NCBI GenBank assembly: GCA_963664625.1 | Contig: OY761541.1 | Coordinates: 3,658,001 to 3,722,000, forward strand | Direction of reading: 5' to 3' | DNA: 64,000 bases | DNA from: CBDCFV01 sp963664625 | Lineage (GTDB): Bacteria > Chloroflexota > Dehalococcoidia > Lucifugimonadales > UBA3495 | Part shown: positions 52,265 through 60,537 of the stretch, piece after piece | How the letters are laid out: the number at the start of each line of letters is the position of its first letter | How positions within the stretch are numbered: position 1 is the first letter of the stretch | Notes under the pieces: model-generated | Database searches by the model: none | What the model was told of the DNA's origin: nothing | What the model saw: the letters and a program-made list of their open reading frames with translations, nothing else | Program-made: the position numbers and the translations under genes

Positions 52265-52313
52265 AAGACGGTCCATTTCAAAGGAGACAACCCAACAAGC
52301 AGGAGGAGAATCT

Positions 52314-52688
52314 ATGTCCACTACACAAGGCGAAGTATCCAGGAACGTTGGAAACGAACTGCTTTTTGAGAATGATCGTATCCGGGTGTGGAGCATGACA
52401 CTGGCGCCGGGCGAGTCCTGCGAGTACCACCGCCACGAGAACGACTACGTGTATTGCTACACTACCCCCAGCCGCATATCAGTCCACCGCCAGGGCGAGG
52501 AAGCCGCGGTGCGCGAGTACGACAAGCACTACGTCCAATACACGGCGGTCGGCGACGGCATCGAGCACCACATAACCAACGTCAACGACATTCCCCACAA
52601 CCAGATTCTCATCGAATTGAAGGGCCCCAGCGAGGCCGCAACTCCTCAGCCTCCCCAGGACAACGGCCGCGCCCGCCCGGCCCAGTAG
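52314..52688 (+). CDS. Cupin-like protein
   Basis: This 124-aa protein has a single cupin-like beta barrel: LLFENDRIRVWSMTLAPGES, then YHRHENDYVYCYTTPSRI with the metal-binding His/His positions, and HHITNVNDIPHNQILIELK near the end. The C-terminus is Pro/Ala-rich. An AGGAGGAG site precedes ATG 52314. The sequence resembles cupins found beside small-molecule catabolic genes. It is separated by repeats from the large fusion gene at 53105. Confidence 0.78.
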   Translation: MSTTQGEVSRNVGNELLFENDRIRVWSMTLAPGESCEYHRHENDYVYCYTTPSRISVHRQGEEAAVREYDKHYVQYTAVGDGIEHHITNVNDIPHNQILIELKGPSEAATPQPPQDNGRARPAQ

Positions 52689-52695
52689 ACCGGTT

Positions 52696-52954
52696 TAAGA
52701 GACTATCCCAAAACTTGGCGCACTACTCAACCCGTCATTCCCACCCATTAACTCGTCATTCCCGCGAAGAGCCTGCCCTCGCGGATGCGGGTGAACGTCA
52801 CCCCCGCGAAGGCGGGGGCGGGAATCTACACTGCCTCGCAACGGCAAATTTACCTTGCCCAGCGATTCATGGATTCCCGTGGAAACGGGAATGACGCATG
52901 GCCCGTGAGGCCCATGTATGGGAATGAAAATGACCTATTTTCATAATAATGACG
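52696..52954 (-). repeat. Three-hairpin dispersed repeat, copy C with extra units
   Basis: Positions 52871-52954 are an inverted copy of the element at 10081-10165, with ATGAAAAT-aggtc-ATTTTCAT intact. Extra GTCATTCCCG-type units lie at about 52734-52830. The block opens TTAAGAGACTATCC, nearly the same as copy B (26607). It occupies most of the 416-bp gap between the cupin and the fusion gene. Confidence 0.75.
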
Positions 52955-53032
52955 AGTAAACGGGCTACCAAACCTGTAATGCGATTGCCCTGTCATGTGC
53001 TCGTGTCCTTGACCCAAGTCAATTGGACGGAA

Positions 53033-53048
53033 ACCGCCGGAAGGCGGT
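53033..53048 (+). promoter_or_regulatory. Small hairpin beside a possible -10 before the fusion gene
   Basis: ACCGCC-ggaa-GGCGGT is followed at once by AAAATG, and TAAAAT at 53048-53053 could be a -10 element 52 bp before the start codon. A TTGAC-ccaa-GTCAA palindrome lies at 53009-53022. Together these look like a control region, though no factor can be named. Confidence 0.3.
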
Positions 53049-53104
53049 AAAATGCCACCGGCAAATATTTTCCTCGGAACGACGACTGCAAGAGGTGACA
53101 CGCA

Positions 53105-55123
53105 ATGGCGACCTACGGAAGAGAGGAAGCACAGGAGTGGGCTTGGGAGGCTCTTAAGGGCCAGTGGACGACGCTGATCACTCCGTTTACCGACAAAGAT
53201 GAGATCGACGAAGCCGGTATGCGCCGTAACATTCGTCATATCCAGAAGCTTGGCACCCGGGGCGCAGGATGCACGTGGGGTATGGGAGAGTTCTGGAGCT
53301 TGACCCACAATGAGCGTCTGCATGTTATGCAGATCGTCGCTGACGAATCGCGGGACAAGTGGCTCATTGGCGCCCACGTCACCCATACCTCTGCTCCGGC
53401 TATGCTGGACCTGGCCCGCAACGCCGAAGACATGGGGTTCGACGTCCTCATTGTCGCTCCTCCCTACATCGTTACCAAGACGGAAGAGCAGGTCATCGAG
53501 TGGGTGCGTTACTTGGCCGAAAGAACGTCCTTGGCCATTATGTTCTACAATTCGCCGCAGTTCGGCATCGTCCTGAGTCCGGCCAGCTTGAAACGGCTTT
53601 GCCAGATTCCCAACGTAGTTGGCGTCAAGGAGGCCAGTTTCAACCAGCAACTCTCCATCGAAGCTCACCTGTCCATAGGCAAGGACGCCATCATCAGTAC
53701 GCCCGACGAGTGGGTCTACTGGAAAGCCAAGGAACTGGGGTTCCAGCAGCAGGTCATGTTCTCCAACACGTCCGATTGGCGTTTCGACATCCCGGAGCGC
53801 AACAACTACGTCCAGTTCATCGAGAAAGCCAGCGAAGGCCACTTGGACGAGGAGTTCTACGAGACGCACCTGCGCCGCATCAAGGAACTTTCCGACACTT
53901 GGTGGACCCGCACCGTCGACAGGCAGAACGGCGCCCTCCCCGTCCCGATGGTCAAGGCTTGGGGAGAGATAATGGGCCTGTCAACGGGTCACAGCCGCTA
54001 CCCGTTGGTGGACTTCACGCCTGAAGAAAAAGCCGAGCTAAGGCAAGAGCTTGAGCCGCTCAAGCCCCGGCCGCCGGTGTTCAGCCAGCCTGTGGACAGC
54101 CGCACGGCTTGGTTGACCGGCAACAACAGCTTCTTTTCCGGCATGTTGCTGATGGTAAGCGTCCAGAACGTCGAGGAGGCGTTGGAAGCTGAGAGGGGCG
54201 GCGCCGATGTGGTGGACGTCAAGAACCTCCAGGAAGCCTTGGTGGGGTCGGGGCATCCAACGGTGGTGCACCAAGTCAAATCGCAAATCCAGCCGGAAAA
54301 CCATGTGAGCGTGACCTTGGGCGTAGTTCCCAGCCAACCCGGCACGGTGGCGATGGCGGCCTATGCCGCCGCGGTGTTGAACGCCACGTCGGTAAAGGTG
54401 GGCTTCTGCAACACCGACTACGACACCGCTGTCGATGTGCTGCGCCAAGCCCGGTCCGCGATGGAAGGGTATCAGACCAAGCTGGTTGGCTCCGTTTTCG
54501 CCGACAATCCGCTTTACGATGGATTGGACCCTTACGTAATGGTGAAGCTGGCCAAGGAAGGACAGTGCGACGGTTTCCTGATCGACACCTTGACTAAGGA
54601 CGGAAGGAACCTCTTCGATTTCATTCCCGAGGCCGACCTGAAAGCGATGGTGCTGGAAGGAAAGGAAATGGGGTTGAGCACCGCCCTGTCGGGTCACCTC
54701 CGCATCGACGATCTTGACGAGTTGGCCCGCGTCAACCCCGACATCGTCGGTGTACGCGGCGCCGTCTGTTCGGACGGCGACCGGGGCCGGGCCGTGGCTT
54801 GGGAGAAGGTTGCCGAGTTCAAGCGGCAGGTGGACATGCGGAAGTCTGGAGAGATCAACGTTTTCGACGAGCCCATGGTGATGCCCAGCAACGGCTCCGG
54901 AGCTGGCTGGGTCGTCATCGACGGCAGAGGCAAGAGCTGCGCCGGCGTCATCGCGGCCCTCGCCCGGCAAATAGAGTACGACCGCAAGTCCTTGGTGGAG
55001 GCCATACTTGCCGACGCCCTCAACATCTACGATGTCATACTATGGGCGGAAAAGGACAAGCACCACGTCCTCAACCACCGCAAAGATCCGGACGGCACCG
55101 TCCGGGTGCTGATCCAGCCTTAG
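53105..55123 (+). CDS. DHDPS-family aldolase + MfnB + TusA-like triple fusion
   Basis: This 672-aa protein joins three enzyme-like domains. Residues 1 to about 325 are a dihydrodipicolinate synthase-family aldolase: GCTWGMGEFWSLT, IMFYNSP and Schiff-base Lys175 in VVGVKEAS. Residues about 345-580 match MfnB, the archaeal (5-formylfuran-3-yl)methyl phosphate synthase. Asp371 and Lys373 (VDVKN), Lys431 (VKVGF), Asp494 and Lys498 (DTLTKDG) fall where MfnB has Asp25, Lys27, Lys85, Asp151 and Lys155, with nearly the same spacing. Residues about 600-672 resemble TusA: VVIDGRGKSC with Cys612, then a 60-residue tail ending in a TusA-like strand. I know of no such described fusion. MfnB joins two C3 phosphates into a furan precursor of methanofuran, so a furan or related cofactor is possible. 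An AAGAGGTG site precedes the ATG. Confidence 0.82.
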   Translation: MATYGREEAQEWAWEALKGQWTTLITPFTDKDEIDEAGMRRNIRHIQKLGTRGAGCTWGMGEFWSLTHNERLHVMQIVADESRDKWLIGAHVTHTSAPAMLDLARNAEDMGFDVLIVAPPYIVTKTEEQVIEWVRYLAERTSLAIMFYNSPQFGIVLSPASLKRLCQIPNVVGVKEASFNQQLSIEAHLSIGKDAIISTPDEWVYWKAKELGFQQQVMFSNTSDWRFDIPERNNYVQFIEKASEGHLDEEFYETHLRRIKELSDTWWTRTVDRQNGALPVPMVKAWGEIMGLSTGHSRYPLVDFTPEEKAELRQELEPLKPRPPVFSQPVDSRTAWLTGNNSFFSGMLLMVSVQNVEEALEAERGGADVVDVKNLQEALVGSGHPTVVHQVKSQIQPENHVSVTLGVVPSQPGTVAMAAYAAAVLNATSVKVGFCNTDYDTAVDVLRQARSAMEGYQTKLVGSVFADNPLYDGLDPYVMVKLAKEGQCDGFLIDTLTKDGRNLFDFIPEADLKAMVLEGKEMGLSTALSGHLRIDDLDELARVNPDIVGVRGAVCSDGDRGRAVAWEKVAEFKRQVDMRKSGEINVFDEPMVMPSNGSGAGWVVIDGRGKSCAGVIAALARQIEYDRKSLVEAILADALNIYDVILWAEKDKHHVLNHRKDPDGTVRVLIQP

Positions 55124-55167
55124 CTGGGCGGCACAAACTGCCTGAGGCGTTAAACGAATAATCCAGG

Positions 55168-55186
55168 AGGGGCCGTATTGGCCCCT
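55168..55186 (+). terminator. Terminator-like hairpin after the fusion gene
   Basis: AGGGGCC-gtatt-GGCCCCT forms a 7-bp GC stem 44 bp after the stop at 55123. It is followed by TCTGCAT, so the T-tract is weak. Confidence 0.55.
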
Positions 55187-55205
55187 TCTGCATCAGAAGG
55201 TGCGT

Positions 55206-55312
55206 CTAGTAGACCAACCGCTTTGAAATGCAACGAGGGCAACCACAAGGGTTGCCCCTACCAGCCGAGGACTGCACCGTAGGGGCGTCCCTTGTGGACG
55301 CCCGTATAGCTA
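55206..55312. repeat. Two-hairpin dispersed repeat, copy 2
   Basis: This repeats the block at 9957-10069: the same TAGACCAACCGCTTTGAAAT lead, then GGGCAACC-acaa-GGTTGCCC and GGCGTCC-cttgt-GGACGCC hairpins. The end reads GCTAG. It sits in the 239-bp gap between the fusion gene and the PaREP1/HEPN gene, in the same orientation as copy 1. Confidence 0.7.
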
Positions 55313-55365
55313 GGGCATAGGACTGCATATCCTATAACCTGTTGCCAAGATAAACAGAGGAATTG

Positions 55366-55764
55366 ATGGTAAACACCACTGCCATAGCCGATTATCGTCA
55401 GCAGGCCAGGGAGTTCCTGATTAAAGCGCGAGATTATTTGGCTCAAGACGACCTGCATCAAGCATCTGAAAAAGGCTGGGGGGCCGCTGCTTGGATGGCC
55501 AAGGCCGTAGCGGAGGCCCAAGGCTGGGAGTATGAGAGTCATAATCAGTTCAATATTGTACTGAATAACGCCGCACGTGTCCTGTTTGGACGCTCTCATC
55601 CAGCGTATGGACGTCTCCATGAACTGAGTGGTATCGCACGGGCCCTGCATCAGAACTTTTATACTCGGAAACGATTTTTGGACGCAGAAGAAATTAATAC
55701 CAACCTTGGCAATGTGGAAGAACTACTGGTCATTCTGGAGCCGTTGACCGAGACCGAAGCGTGA
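55366..55764 (+). CDS. PaREP1/HEPN-like helical protein
   Basis: From ATG 55366 (AGAGGA upstream) this 132-aa all-helical protein has the PaREP1-type pattern. Helices carry ADYRQQAREFLIKARDYL and HQASEKGWGAAAWMAKAVAE, followed by a C-terminal helix pair. PaREP1 belongs to the HEPN superfamily, common in archaea and in some toxin-antitoxin-like pairs with nucleotidyltransferases. No such partner is adjacent; a short overlapping frame follows at 55761 but I do not trust it. It lies between a repeat and xth. Confidence 0.75.
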   Translation: MVNTTAIADYRQQAREFLIKARDYLAQDDLHQASEKGWGAAAWMAKAVAEAQGWEYESHNQFNIVLNNAARVLFGRSHPAYGRLHELSGIARALHQNFYTRKRFLDAEEINTNLGNVEELLVILEPLTETEA

Positions 55765-55848
55765 CTCGTCAAGCTAAATCGGTGCCTATTAAATTTGACC
55801 CGGCCGAAGGCCTTGGGTTGCCCATCACAGGTCTTGAGGAGTTGATAA

Positions 55849-56622
55849 ATGGCGGACTCCATGCGCGCCCTGTCCTGGAACGTAAACGGCATCAGAGCCG
55901 CTCACCGAAAAGGCTTTCTGGAGTGGCTAAGCGAAGCCAGTCCTGACGTCCTTTGCTTGCAGGAAACCAAGGCCCACTGGGACCAACTCCCCACCGCCTT
56001 GAAGGACATAGAGGGTTACCACCCGTTTTTCTCGACTCCCGAAAGGAAGGGGTACAGTGGCGTAGCCCTCTACAGCAAGACCGAGCCTCAAGACGTAAGT
56101 TTCGGTTTTGGCGTGGAGAAGTTCGACCGTGAGGGGCGGGTGATCCGTGCCGACTACGGACGGTTCGTTTTGTTCAACATCTACTTCCCCAACGGCCAGT
56201 CATCCGCCGAGCGGCTGGAATACAAGATGGAGTTCTACGCAACTTTCCTCAATCATGTCGAAGAGCTAAGAGGGCAGGGACGTAACATAGTGCTGTGCGG
56301 CGACCTGAACACCGCCCATAAGGAGATTGACCTGGCCCGCCCCAAGGCCAACGAGAACACTTCCGGGTTTCTGCCGCTGGAAAGGGCCTGGATGGACGAG
56401 TTCATAGCCCACGGCTACGTCGACACCTTCCGTATGTTCAACCAGCAGCCCGACCAGTATACCTACTGGGACCAGATGAGCCGCGCCAGGGCGAGGAACG
56501 TGGGCTGGAGAATTGATTACTTCTTCGTCGACCAGGAATTCGCTGAACAAGTCAAGGGCGCTTATATATTCCCCGACGTCATGGGTTCAGACCATTGCCC
56601 GGTAGGTATCGACATCGTCTAA
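55849..56622 (+). CDS. xth: Exodeoxyribonuclease III
   Basis: This 257-aa EEP-family nuclease cuts abasic sites and trims 3' ends in base excision repair. It has [16 protein letters not shown] at the start and catalytic Glu in CLQETKAHW. Further motifs are [25 protein letters not shown] and the terminal [10 protein letters not shown] with catalytic Asp and His. A GAGGAG site precedes ATG 55849. It is the classical length for XthA-type enzymes. Confidence 0.95.
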   Translation: MADSMRALSWNVNGIRAAHRKGFLEWLSEASPDVLCLQETKAHWDQLPTALKDIEGYHPFFSTPERKGYSGVALYSKTEPQDVSFGFGVEKFDREGRVIRADYGRFVLFNIYFPNGQSSAERLEYKMEFYATFLNHVEELRGQGRNIVLCGDLNTAHKEIDLARPKANENTSGFLPLERAWMDEFIAHGYVDTFRMFNQQPDQYTYWDQMSRARARNVGWRIDYFFVDQEFAEQVKGAYIFPDVMGSDHCPVGIDIV

Positions 56623-56703
56623 AGCAGGACAACAATCGCCAGCCACGGCAGGTTGAGCGAAGGACGTGAGAGAGAAAGACTTCAGTCCATCCGCGTCCTC
56701 CGG

Positions 56704-57135
56704 CTAGCCTTCACAAAGGTGTTTGATGGCCTCCAAGGCCAAGTAATAGCCGTAGACGCCGAAACCGTAGACCGAGCCTTTGCAGACCGGTTGCACGGCG
56801 GAAACGGTCCCTCTGGACGTGGGGTTGGATGCGTGGACCTCGATCACCGGATAGTCCACCTGTGCGATGGCGGCCCTCACCAGCCCGTTGCCGGTGGTGT
56901 AGCCGGCAGGGTTGATCAATGCCGCGTCGATCTTCTGGTCATGCCCGTCGTACAGGGCGTTGGCTACCTCGCCCTCGATGTTGGAATGGAAGATTTCCAC
57001 GTCCAACCCCAACCCTTCGGCGTACCCCCTGACCTGCTCGTTGATCTCGTCCAAAGTGGCGGGACCGAATATCTCAACCTGAGACTTGCCCCGCATATTC
57101 ATGCCTGCGCCTTGAATCACCAGTACTTTCGTCAC
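56704..57135 (-). CDS. AroQ-like (type II dehydroquinase fold) protein with altered active site
   Basis: This 143-aa protein has the AroQ fold signatures QGAGMNMRGKSQVEIFG, NPAGYTTGNGLVRAAIA, EVHASN and GFGVYGYYLALEA. In true AroQ the first segment has LGxREPxxYG with a catalytic Arg, and the second reads GAYTHT with a His after the Tyr. Here the Arg position reads Ser and the THT reads TTG, while the catalytic Tyr and the His of VHxSN remain. It may therefore be a related enzyme with another substrate. No shikimate gene is near; the protoglobin gene precedes it on the same strand. Confidence 0.72.
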   Translation of the reverse strand: MTKVLVIQGAGMNMRGKSQVEIFGPATLDEINEQVRGYAEGLGLDVEIFHSNIEGEVANALYDGHDQKIDAALINPAGYTTGNGLVRAAIAQVDYPVIEVHASNPTSRGTVSAVQPVCKGSVYGFGVYGYYLALEAIKHLCEG

Positions 57136-57203
57136 AGCGACTACTCCTCAAATTGGTTGGAAGAAACAGCGCGGGTCGTCAACTGGTCAATCAGGCGTCC
57201 CAC

Positions 57204-57782
57204 TTACTCGAATTCCGTTGACCCGCTATGGGCCGAGTTCTCATCCGGCTCGGTTGGTGTTTCGACGACGTACCCAGCCATCATGATGTCCAGTTGCAGC
57301 ATCAGCATCTTGTTCCAAGCCACTGCCGCCCGAAAGGCTGCCTTGGGGTCGTCCATCTGGTCCAACAATAGCTCGGCCACCGCCGTTTGTATAAAAGACA
57401 TGGTGCCCACCATGTACCTGCTGGGCACGGAACCCATGTGAGCGCGATGGACCGGCGGGTGGGAATGAACGATACCGGTGGCCAAAACCCGGATCGGATA
57501 GTCGTCGTCTATCTTGAATTCTATGGACCCTCGCAGCCATCTGGCCAGCGTGTGTTTGCGCCTGGTAAGACGGACATCATCGACTTCACCCTCTGCATTC
57601 AGGAAGAACTTCCTTGTTTCCGGGTACTTGATAAAGTTGTCGTAGACTGTGGCGGTCAAAGCCTCGGAATGCTCCATCACCACGTCTGCGGTAGAGCGTA
57701 TGAGGGACAGTTCCTCTTCATCGAGGCCGACGAAGTCCGCTAATTCTCTCAACCGGCCGGGCCAATTCACAATCCGAGGCAT
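57204..57782 (-). CDS. Protoglobin-like heme protein
   Basis: This 192-aa single-domain protein resembles protoglobins and globin domains of globin-coupled sensors. It has a pre-A helical region, FIKYPETRKFFLN and a heme pocket with GIVHSHPPVHRAHMGS that offers the proximal His. A C-terminal helix runs to GYVVETPTE. No signalling domain is attached, so it may bind O2, CO or NO as a sensor or detoxifier. It is 68 bp upstream of the AroQ-like gene on the minus strand. Confidence 0.85.
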   Translation of the reverse strand: MPRIVNWPGRLRELADFVGLDEEELSLIRSTADVVMEHSEALTATVYDNFIKYPETRKFFLNAEGEVDDVRLTRRKHTLARWLRGSIEFKIDDDYPIRVLATGIVHSHPPVHRAHMGSVPSRYMVGTMSFIQTAVAELLLDQMDDPKAAFRAAVAWNKMLMLQLDIMMAGYVVETPTEPDENSAHSGSTEFE

Positions 57783-57930
57783 ACGTTTCCTGCTGAAGTC
57801 CTGTGACTTACCAACTTTGATTCCTGTGTGTAATCGTCCGCCAAAGCGGCGTATTCAACCGAAGGGAAGTTTCCAAAATATAACCCTTCTCACCTAGCGG
57901 GGCAAGTAGAGGACATTGGACGTTTAATCA

Positions 57931-59271
57931 CTATACCTCAGCAGGCCTTGGAGAAGGTTGGCTCAATGGTTGCCAGAGCATCTTCGGAAAGGCGACGGTG
58001 GGCAACAGCAACAGCAGCCCTATCAATGCGTTGGCCGATATGGCCCCTTGGGCTGTGAACGCCGCGGCCATCAAGGACATTTCAAACCCGCCCAAAGGTG
58101 TTCCGATGCCGATACAAAAACTCAGAAGGCCCAGCATCCTGCCGCGCATCTCATGCGGAGCGGCCAGCAAAGCTATGGCGGTCTGCATTGTGGAAAAACC
58201 CGACTGGCCCAGTCCGCCAAGGGCCAACAACAGGAAAGCCAGTGTGTACCAGGGCGCCCAAACGAACAACAGGAAAGTAACCAGTATTGCCGCGGAACCC
58301 ACTACAAAGAGACGCCCGTGGTGACGCACGTTGCGAGTCAAGGTCATCATCCCGGCCCCGGCCAATTGCCCGAAACTGTCGGCCGCCGCCAGCAGTCCCA
58401 CCAGCGCCGGGCCGACGCCCAAAAAGTCGCGGCCGATGGCCGGGATGAACTGTTGCGCCGGGAATCCTACGGCGTTCATTACTATGGTGACGTAGAGTAG
58501 TCCCAATAGGTTGGGGCTGTGCCGCGTGAAACCGATCGCCACGCCTAAAGACCGCCAGACAGGCTCCCGGGCCGATGCTCCCTGCCGCATTGGAATCTCC
58601 AGACGGGTCACCATCCAAATGGTCAACAGATGCACACCCAAGACGAAGAGGTAGGCACCGGAGAAGTCCACAGTGGCCAGCAGTATCCCAGCCCAGATGG
58701 GGCCTATCATCTTCCCTGCCGTGTTGCTCATAACGTCCAAGGACAACGCGTTGACCAGCCTGTCGTCGCCTACGATATCTATGATTGCCGTTCTCCTGGA
58801 CGGGTCCTCCACCGCCTTGGTAGTGCCCTGCATTGCGATGGCGACGAAGACATGCCACGGCTGGAGCAGGTCGATGTCGTAACCTATTACACACAGCAGA
58901 ACGGCTGCGGTCAGCGTGTTGGTCGTCTGGACCAGAAAGATGACCCGGTGGCGGCTAATGCGGTCGGCAATAATCCCGGAATACAACGCAATCACCGGGC
59001 GGGGCAGGTTGTTGAAAACCAGGACCATGCCCAGCAGGAAATAGGAATTAGTGACTTCCAGGATGAGCCAGCTGAGGATCAATAATTCCATCCGGCGGGC
59101 AAACTCGTTGAGGCTGCCTACGTACCAGATGGCCCGGAAAGGCCGGTGGGCCAGCACCGAGACCACGGGGACCCGCCTGAGGTCTTCCACGCGCCGATGC
59201 CCCTCGGCGGCGACGACCAAGGCGATAATGACGAAGCCGGATACCAGGATAAACAGGCCGGTAAAAGTCAT
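57931..59271 (-). CDS. MFS transporter
   Basis: This 446-aa protein has about 12 hydrophobic helices with a longer first segment and a cytoplasmic loop near residue 220 (EIPMRQGASAREPVW). The overall pattern matches drug or siderophore exporters of the EntS/MFS_3 type. The N-terminal extra helix (TFTGLFILVSGFVIIALVVA) is unusual and may be a signal-anchor. The substrate is unknown. The gene ends 148 bp before the protoglobin start on the same strand. Confidence 0.87.
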   Translation of the reverse strand: MTFTGLFILVSGFVIIALVVAAEGHRRVEDLRRVPVVSVLAHRPFRAIWYVGSLNEFARRMELLILSWLILEVTNSYFLLGMVLVFNNLPRPVIALYSGIIADRISRHRVIFLVQTTNTLTAAVLLCVIGYDIDLLQPWHVFVAIAMQGTTKAVEDPSRRTAIIDIVGDDRLVNALSLDVMSNTAGKMIGPIWAGILLATVDFSGAYLFVLGVHLLTIWMVTRLEIPMRQGASAREPVWRSLGVAIGFTRHSPNLLGLLYVTIVMNAVGFPAQQFIPAIGRDFLGVGPALVGLLAAADSFGQLAGAGMMTLTRNVRHHGRLFVVGSAAILVTFLLFVWAPWYTLAFLLLALGGLGQSGFSTMQTAIALLAAPHEMRGRMLGLLSFCIGIGTPLGGFEMSLMAAAFTAQGAISANALIGLLLLLPTVAFPKMLWQPLSQPSPRPAEV

Positions 59272-59599
59272 GACAAGGCCGTCATTGTACTCCTTCTGGC
59301 CTCGGTATCGGATGCGTCAGCGATTGCGGGAGTTGCCGATTGTGGAAGGAACGGTGAGCGCCGTCTTGACACCATCGGTACCCAAGGGTAACTTGAACCG
59401 GGTCCAGAAGCCCTGTTTGTGCAGGCTGGAAACGAGCCGGCCTCCGCCAAGCTGGATGCGGTGGTTACGGACAATCTGTCGGCGCTGGTGCAACAGAAGA
59501 GGGAGCTACTACCCACAGCCGCCTGACCAACCACTCCAAGTCCACTGGATGCAGGCCAATCATCGTCAAGTCCGTTGGACGCCAACCTGAGGAGCAACA
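59272..59599. other. Intergenic region with a possible gene remnant
   Basis: These 328 bp lie between divergent genes. One plus-strand frame, about 59393-59524, reads 43 codons without a start and ends QQKRELLPTAA-stop, which looks like the tail of a decayed gene. I do not recognise a family. The region should also hold promoters for the esterase and the transporter. Confidence 0.35.
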
Positions 59600-60484
59600 A
59601 TGAAGCCAGACAATTTGTCCCAGTTCTGGAGCGGCACTATTGAGGAGTTGGCACGGACCGATATCAACGCCCGTACCACTGACGCGCCTGAGCACAGCGC
59701 CAGGGAATTCAATACCTATCAAGTAATAATGGACAGTTTTGAAGGCCGCCGGGTCCGCGCTTGGTACTCGGTGCCCAAGGACACGCCTCCAAGCAGAAGA
59801 CTGCCCGGAGTGTTGGCGGTCCCCGGCTACGGCGGAATCAAGGAAATTCCGACCCAACTGGTGCTGCATGGTTTCGCGGTGCTTACGCTGCACCCACGAG
59901 GGCAGGGCGAAAGCATTCAGGAGTGGCAACTGGAACAGGGGACCAAGCTGACCTATCATCTTGAGGACAAGGACAAATACTACTACCGCGGTGCCTACAT
60001 GGACTGTCTGCGAGGTCTGGACTTTCTCTCTTGCCAGCAAGAGGTCGACCCGGACAGGCTGGGAATGTGGAGCAGAAGCCAAGGCGGCGGATTTACCCTG
60101 GCCACTGCTGCCCTGGACTCCCGGTTAAAGGCGGCGGTAGCAGAAGAACCCTTCCTTTGCAACTATCCAATCGCCGCCGATCTGACTTCCAGTCCGTATT
60201 GTGAGCTGAAGGACTATCTCGGAGCGCACCCCGACCAACGTGACACAGCACTCAACACGCTGTCATATTTCGATTGCCTGAACCTTGCCGACCGCATAAC
60301 CTGTCCGACGTTGGTCGATATCGGAATGGCGGATGAGGTGTGCCCTTACCAAACAATTATGCCGGTGTTCGAACAAATACCGGGGCCCAAGGCCCTGCAC
60401 ATCTACCCTGACTTGGGCCACTCACCATGCACCGACTTTAACGCACATGCCCTGAACTGGCTGCGACGCTATTTGGGGGCATAA
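59600..60484 (+). CDS. Alpha/beta hydrolase, acetyl xylan esterase-like
   Basis: This 294-aa protein resembles the acetyl xylan esterase/cephalosporin C deacetylase group. The nucleophile is probably Ser160 in WSRSQGGGF, a variant of GxSxG in which the first Gly is Ser. The Asp lies in DIGMADEVCP and the His in DLGHSP. It has no signal peptide. It is 53 bp upstream of the HpaB-type gene in the same direction, so the two probably form an operon for an esterified aromatic substrate. A GAGGAG site precedes the ATG. Confidence 0.85.
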   Translation: MKPDNLSQFWSGTIEELARTDINARTTDAPEHSAREFNTYQVIMDSFEGRRVRAWYSVPKDTPPSRRLPGVLAVPGYGGIKEIPTQLVLHGFAVLTLHPRGQGESIQEWQLEQGTKLTYHLEDKDKYYYRGAYMDCLRGLDFLSCQQEVDPDRLGMWSRSQGGGFTLATAALDSRLKAAVAEEPFLCNYPIAADLTSSPYCELKDYLGAHPDQRDTALNTLSYFDCLNLADRITCPTLVDIGMADEVCPYQTIMPVFEQIPGPKALHIYPDLGHSPCTDFNAHALNWLRRYLGA

Positions 60485-60537
60485 TCTTCCGATGCCGGCG
60501 CATCCACACCAGTGCATATAGACTTAGGGAGGCATCC

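Noticed and set aside
55761..55946. Short plus-strand frame between the HEPN and xth genes
   Set aside because: It starts at GTG overlapping one gene and runs into the start of xth in another frame, with no family similarity.
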